Positions 61,906 to 64,000 of a stretch of 64,000 nucleotides of DNA are shown one piece after another (the stretch's first letter is position 1; every line of letters begins with the position of its first letter). The position numbers were made by a program, and so were the translations under genes. The stretch is taken from assembly GCF_003231305.1 (NCBI RefSeq), contig NZ_QKVM01000031.1, forward strand, positions 1 to 64,000, given 5' to 3'. Under the pieces are notes generated by a model. The model had not been told where the DNA came from and made no database searches. It saw only the letters and a list, made by a program, of their open reading frames with translations. Source of the DNA: Pseudomonas sichuanensis (lineage in GTDB: Bacteria > Pseudomonadota > Gammaproteobacteria > Pseudomonadales > Pseudomonadaceae).

Positions 61906-63252
61906 ATGACCGTACATGCCGTTACCAAGCGCAAGACCGATGCCCCCGCCGACCCCGACAACGTGCTCAGCCTCAGTGAACATCGCCCCGCCCGGATAGG
62001 GCGTTGGCTGGTGCTGGCCGGCTTTGGCGGCTTTTTGCTGTGGGCTGCGCTGGCACCGCTGGACAAGGGCGTGCCGGTGACCGGCAACGTGGTGGTGGCC
62101 GGCAGCAAGCAGGCGGTGCAGCACCCCACGGGTGGGGTGATCGAGCAACTGCTGGTACGCGATGGCGAGCCGGTCAGTGCCGGCCAGGTGTTGCTGCGCA
62201 TGGACCCGACCCAGGCCCAGGCCCAGGTCGGCTCGCTGCGGGTGCAGTACGTCAACGCCCGCGCCGGTGAGGCACGGTTGCTGGCCGAGCGTGACGGCCT
62301 GCCGGGCCTGGCGTTCCCGGAGGGCCTGCAGGCCGAGGCCGGCACGCCCTGGGTGGCTGCGGCCCTGGAGGGCCAGCGCCAGTTGCGGGTCAGCCGTGCC
62401 CGCGCATTGGACATGGAGCTTGGCGGCATGCGCGAAGGTATTGCCGGCGCCGAAGCTTCGTTGCAGGGCTTGCAGGGCTCGCTGGCCAGCAAGCAGGCCC
62501 AGCGCGACGCCCTCGACGAGCAGCTGCGTGGCCTGCGCGACCTGGCCCGGGATGGCTACATCGCCCGTAACCGGCTGCTCGACAATGAACGCCTGCTGGC
62601 CCAGGTCAACGGCTCGATTGCCGAAGACCTGGGCTCGATCGGCCGTACCCGGCGCCAGGTGCTGGAACTCAGGCTGCGCATCGGCCAGCGCCAACAGGAA
62701 TTCCAGAACGAAGTGCGCCAGCAGTTGGCCGAGCTGCAAGCCAGTGCCGAGGACCTGGGCAATCGCCTGCGCAGCGCCGAGTTCGAGCTGGCCCACACCC
62801 AGGTGCGTGCCCCGGTGGCCGGCACGGTGGTGGGGCTGAGTGTGTTCACCAATGGCGGGGTGATCGCCCGTGGCCAGCAGTTGATGGAGATCGTCCCGGC
62901 CGGTGCGCCGCTGCTGGTCGATGCCAGGGCGCCGGTGGAGATGGTCGACCGCTTGCGCCCGGGGCTGCCGGTTGAGCTGATGTTCGCCGCCTTCAACCAG
63001 AGCACCACGCCCCGGGTGGAGGGGGAGGTGAGCCTGGTGTCGGCTGATCGACTGGTCGATGAAAAGACCCAGCACCCCTACTACCAGGTGCGCATCAAGG
63101 TGAGTGAGCAGGGCCTGCAGCAGCTGGCGGGGCTGGACATCCGCCCGGGCATGCCGGTGGAGGCATTCGTGCGCACCGGTGAGCGCTCGCTGCTCAACTA
63201 CCTGTTCAAGCCGTTGGCCGACCGGGTGCATGTCGCCCTGGCGGAGGAGTGA
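61906..63252 (+). CDS. hasE: Type I secretion membrane fusion protein HasE
   Basis: 448 residues, HlyD family: one N-terminal helix (about 30-50), lipoyl half-motif near HPTGGVIEQLLVRDGEPV, long coiled-coil hairpin (about 130-280) and C-terminal beta barrel with VRAPVAGTVVGLSVFT. Spans the periplasm between HasD and HasF. Its TGA shares one base with the next ATG (TGATG). Confidence 0.92.
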   Translation: MTVHAVTKRKTDAPADPDNVLSLSEHRPARIGRWLVLAGFGGFLLWAALAPLDKGVPVTGNVVVAGSKQAVQHPTGGVIEQLLVRDGEPVSAGQVLLRMDPTQAQAQVGSLRVQYVNARAGEARLLAERDGLPGLAFPEGLQAEAGTPWVAAALEGQRQLRVSRARALDMELGGMREGIAGAEASLQGLQGSLASKQAQRDALDEQLRGLRDLARDGYIARNRLLDNERLLAQVNGSIAEDLGSIGRTRRQVLELRLRIGQRQQEFQNEVRQQLAELQASAEDLGNRLRSAEFELAHTQVRAPVAGTVVGLSVFTNGGVIARGQQLMEIVPAGAPLLVDARAPVEMVDRLRPGLPVELMFAAFNQSTTPRVEGEVSLVSADRLVDEKTQHPYYQVRIKVSEQGLQQLAGLDIRPGMPVEAFVRTGERSLLNYLFKPLADRVHVALAEE

Positions 63253-64000
63253 TGCGGATGCCGCTGTTTGCCCGTCTTGCCCTGCCCATGCTGATCGCTG
63301 CCAGCCTGCCGGCGCAGGCGCTTGACCTGGGCGATGCCTATGCCCTGGCCCTGCGCAACGACCCGGCCTGGCAGGGCGCGATCGCCGAGCGCGCCGCTGG
63401 CGTGGAGAACCTGGCGATCGGCCGTGCCGGCCTGTTGCCCAAGCTGTCGTACCGCTACAACCGCGCGCGCAACGACTCCGAGGTGACCCAGCGCAGCCCG
63501 TTCGGCAACGTCACCACCCAGCGCGACTACCGCAGCTACAGCTCGACACTGACCCTGGAACAACCGTTGTTCGACTACGCCGCCTGGAGTGCCTATCGCC
63601 AGGGCGTGGCCCAGGCGGCGCTGGCGGATGAGCGCCTGCGCGGGCGCGGCCAGGAACTGGTGGTACGCCTGTTCCAGGCCTACAGCGAGGCGTTGTTCGC
63701 CAACGAACAGATCGGCCTGGCCCAGGCCCAGCGGCGCACCTATGCCGAGCAGCTGACACTCAATGAACGCTTGCTCAAGGGCGGCGAGGGCACCCGTACC
63801 GACCTGCTGGAAACCCGCGCCCGCTTCGAGCTGGCCCAGGCCCAGGAGATCGAGGCCGGCGACAGCCTCGATGCCGCGCTGCAGGCGCTGCAGGCCATCA
63901 TCGGCGAGCCGGTGACGGTCGAGGACCTGGCACCGCTGGCGGCGCGTTTCACGGTCCAGCCACTGACTCCGGCACGCTTCGAACCCTGGCGTGACCTGGC
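63252..64000 (+). CDS. hasF: TolC-family outer membrane factor HasF, partial
   Basis: Open to the window end; 249 codons seen. Signal peptide (LALPMLIAASLPAQA), then the TolC repeat: LDLGDAYALALRNDPAWQGA, GRAGLLPKLSYRYNR, LEQPLFDYAAWSAYRQGVAQ, with LLKGGEGTRTDLLETRARFELA. Outer-membrane duct of the HasA exporter. Start ATG 63252 overlaps hasE; ATG 63258 is an alternative. Confidence 0.9.
   Translation, partial: MRMPLFARLALPMLIAASLPAQALDLGDAYALALRNDPAWQGAIAERAAGVENLAIGRAGLLPKLSYRYNRARNDSEVTQRSPFGNVTTQRDYRSYSSTLTLEQPLFDYAAWSAYRQGVAQAALADERLRGRGQELVVRLFQAYSEALFANEQIGLAQAQRRTYAEQLTLNERLLKGGEGTRTDLLETRARFELAQAQEIEAGDSLDAALQALQAIIGEPVTVEDLAPLAARFTVQPLTPARFEPWRDL

Noticed and set aside
59877..62492. 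871-codon open frame antisense to hasD and hasE
   Set aside because: Spans two well-supported genes and an intergenic hairpin on the other strand; composition typical of a shadow frame.

Overview
The window reads as Pseudomonas chromosome, P. putida group. The block radA-mscL-fpr-ppoR-rlmG-cioBA-(MFS)-(NCS2 permease)-trmA-pcaGH-(zinc peptidase)-mcpS-ggt follows, from memory, the gene order of the KT2440 chromosome, and putida-type REP palindromes (GCGGGGCAAGCCCGCTCCCAC) are scattered between 26.8 and 45.4 kb. Two compositional halves are visible: roughly 1-22.4 kb is lower in GC, rich in accessory genes and includes one clearly AT-rich module. From 22.4 kb on the sequence is GC-rich core-like DNA with a few acquired pieces.

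Left half (1-17.2 kb): a metal and envelope-stress region. It starts inside a CadA-type Zn/Cd ATPase (3' end only), then a decayed GNAT acetyltransferase, two genes of unknown function, an OprP/OprO-type porin with a LysR regulator, a three-gene GtrA / GT2 / ArnT-like glycosyltransferase operon, a small secreted protein, a coiled-coil membrane protein, a heavy-metal type sensor kinase/response regulator pair, DUF2790 and DUF3147 proteins, a zinc-ribbon protein with CzcD, and an EptA phosphoethanolamine transferase. An ATTGTAAT-containing motif recurs in the intergenic regions of the glycosyltransferase operon, the two-component system and eptA, so metal efflux and lipid A modification may share a regulator encoded here.

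Mobile module (17.4-22.4 kb): a 1227-residue tyrosine recombinase with seven N-terminal integrase repeats overlaps a 210-residue protein. I recognise them as GmtZ and GmtX of the Gamma-Mobile-Trio family, but no GmtY is present. On the left lies an intact divergent cupin gene, on the right a cupin gene broken at the same codon, so the cupin gene is the likely integration target.

Right half (22.4-64 kb): dmeF/dmeR cobalt-nickel efflux; a YnbABCD-like minus-strand lipid operon (CDP-alcohol phosphatidyltransferase, hydrolase-methyltransferase, PAP2/dual-specificity phosphatase, small membrane protein, acyltransferase, CdsA-like enzyme, HIT protein) whose first gene has a duplicated 3' end enclosing a 1.15-kb two-gene islet; an orphan HicB; LysR regulators, TauE/SafE, mdaB, ggt; the chemoreceptor mcpS; a YpfJ peptidase; protocatechuate dioxygenase pcaHG with a PcaQ-like operator; trmA with a purine permease; an MFS exporter; the cyanide-insensitive oxidase cioAB with a DUF2474 peptide and an ANR-like box; rlmG, ppoR, fpr, mscL, radA. 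It ends in a complete-looking heme acquisition operon, hasI-hasS-hasR-hasA-hasD-hasE-hasF (hasF cut by the window end), with Fur-like boxes and intercistronic hairpins.
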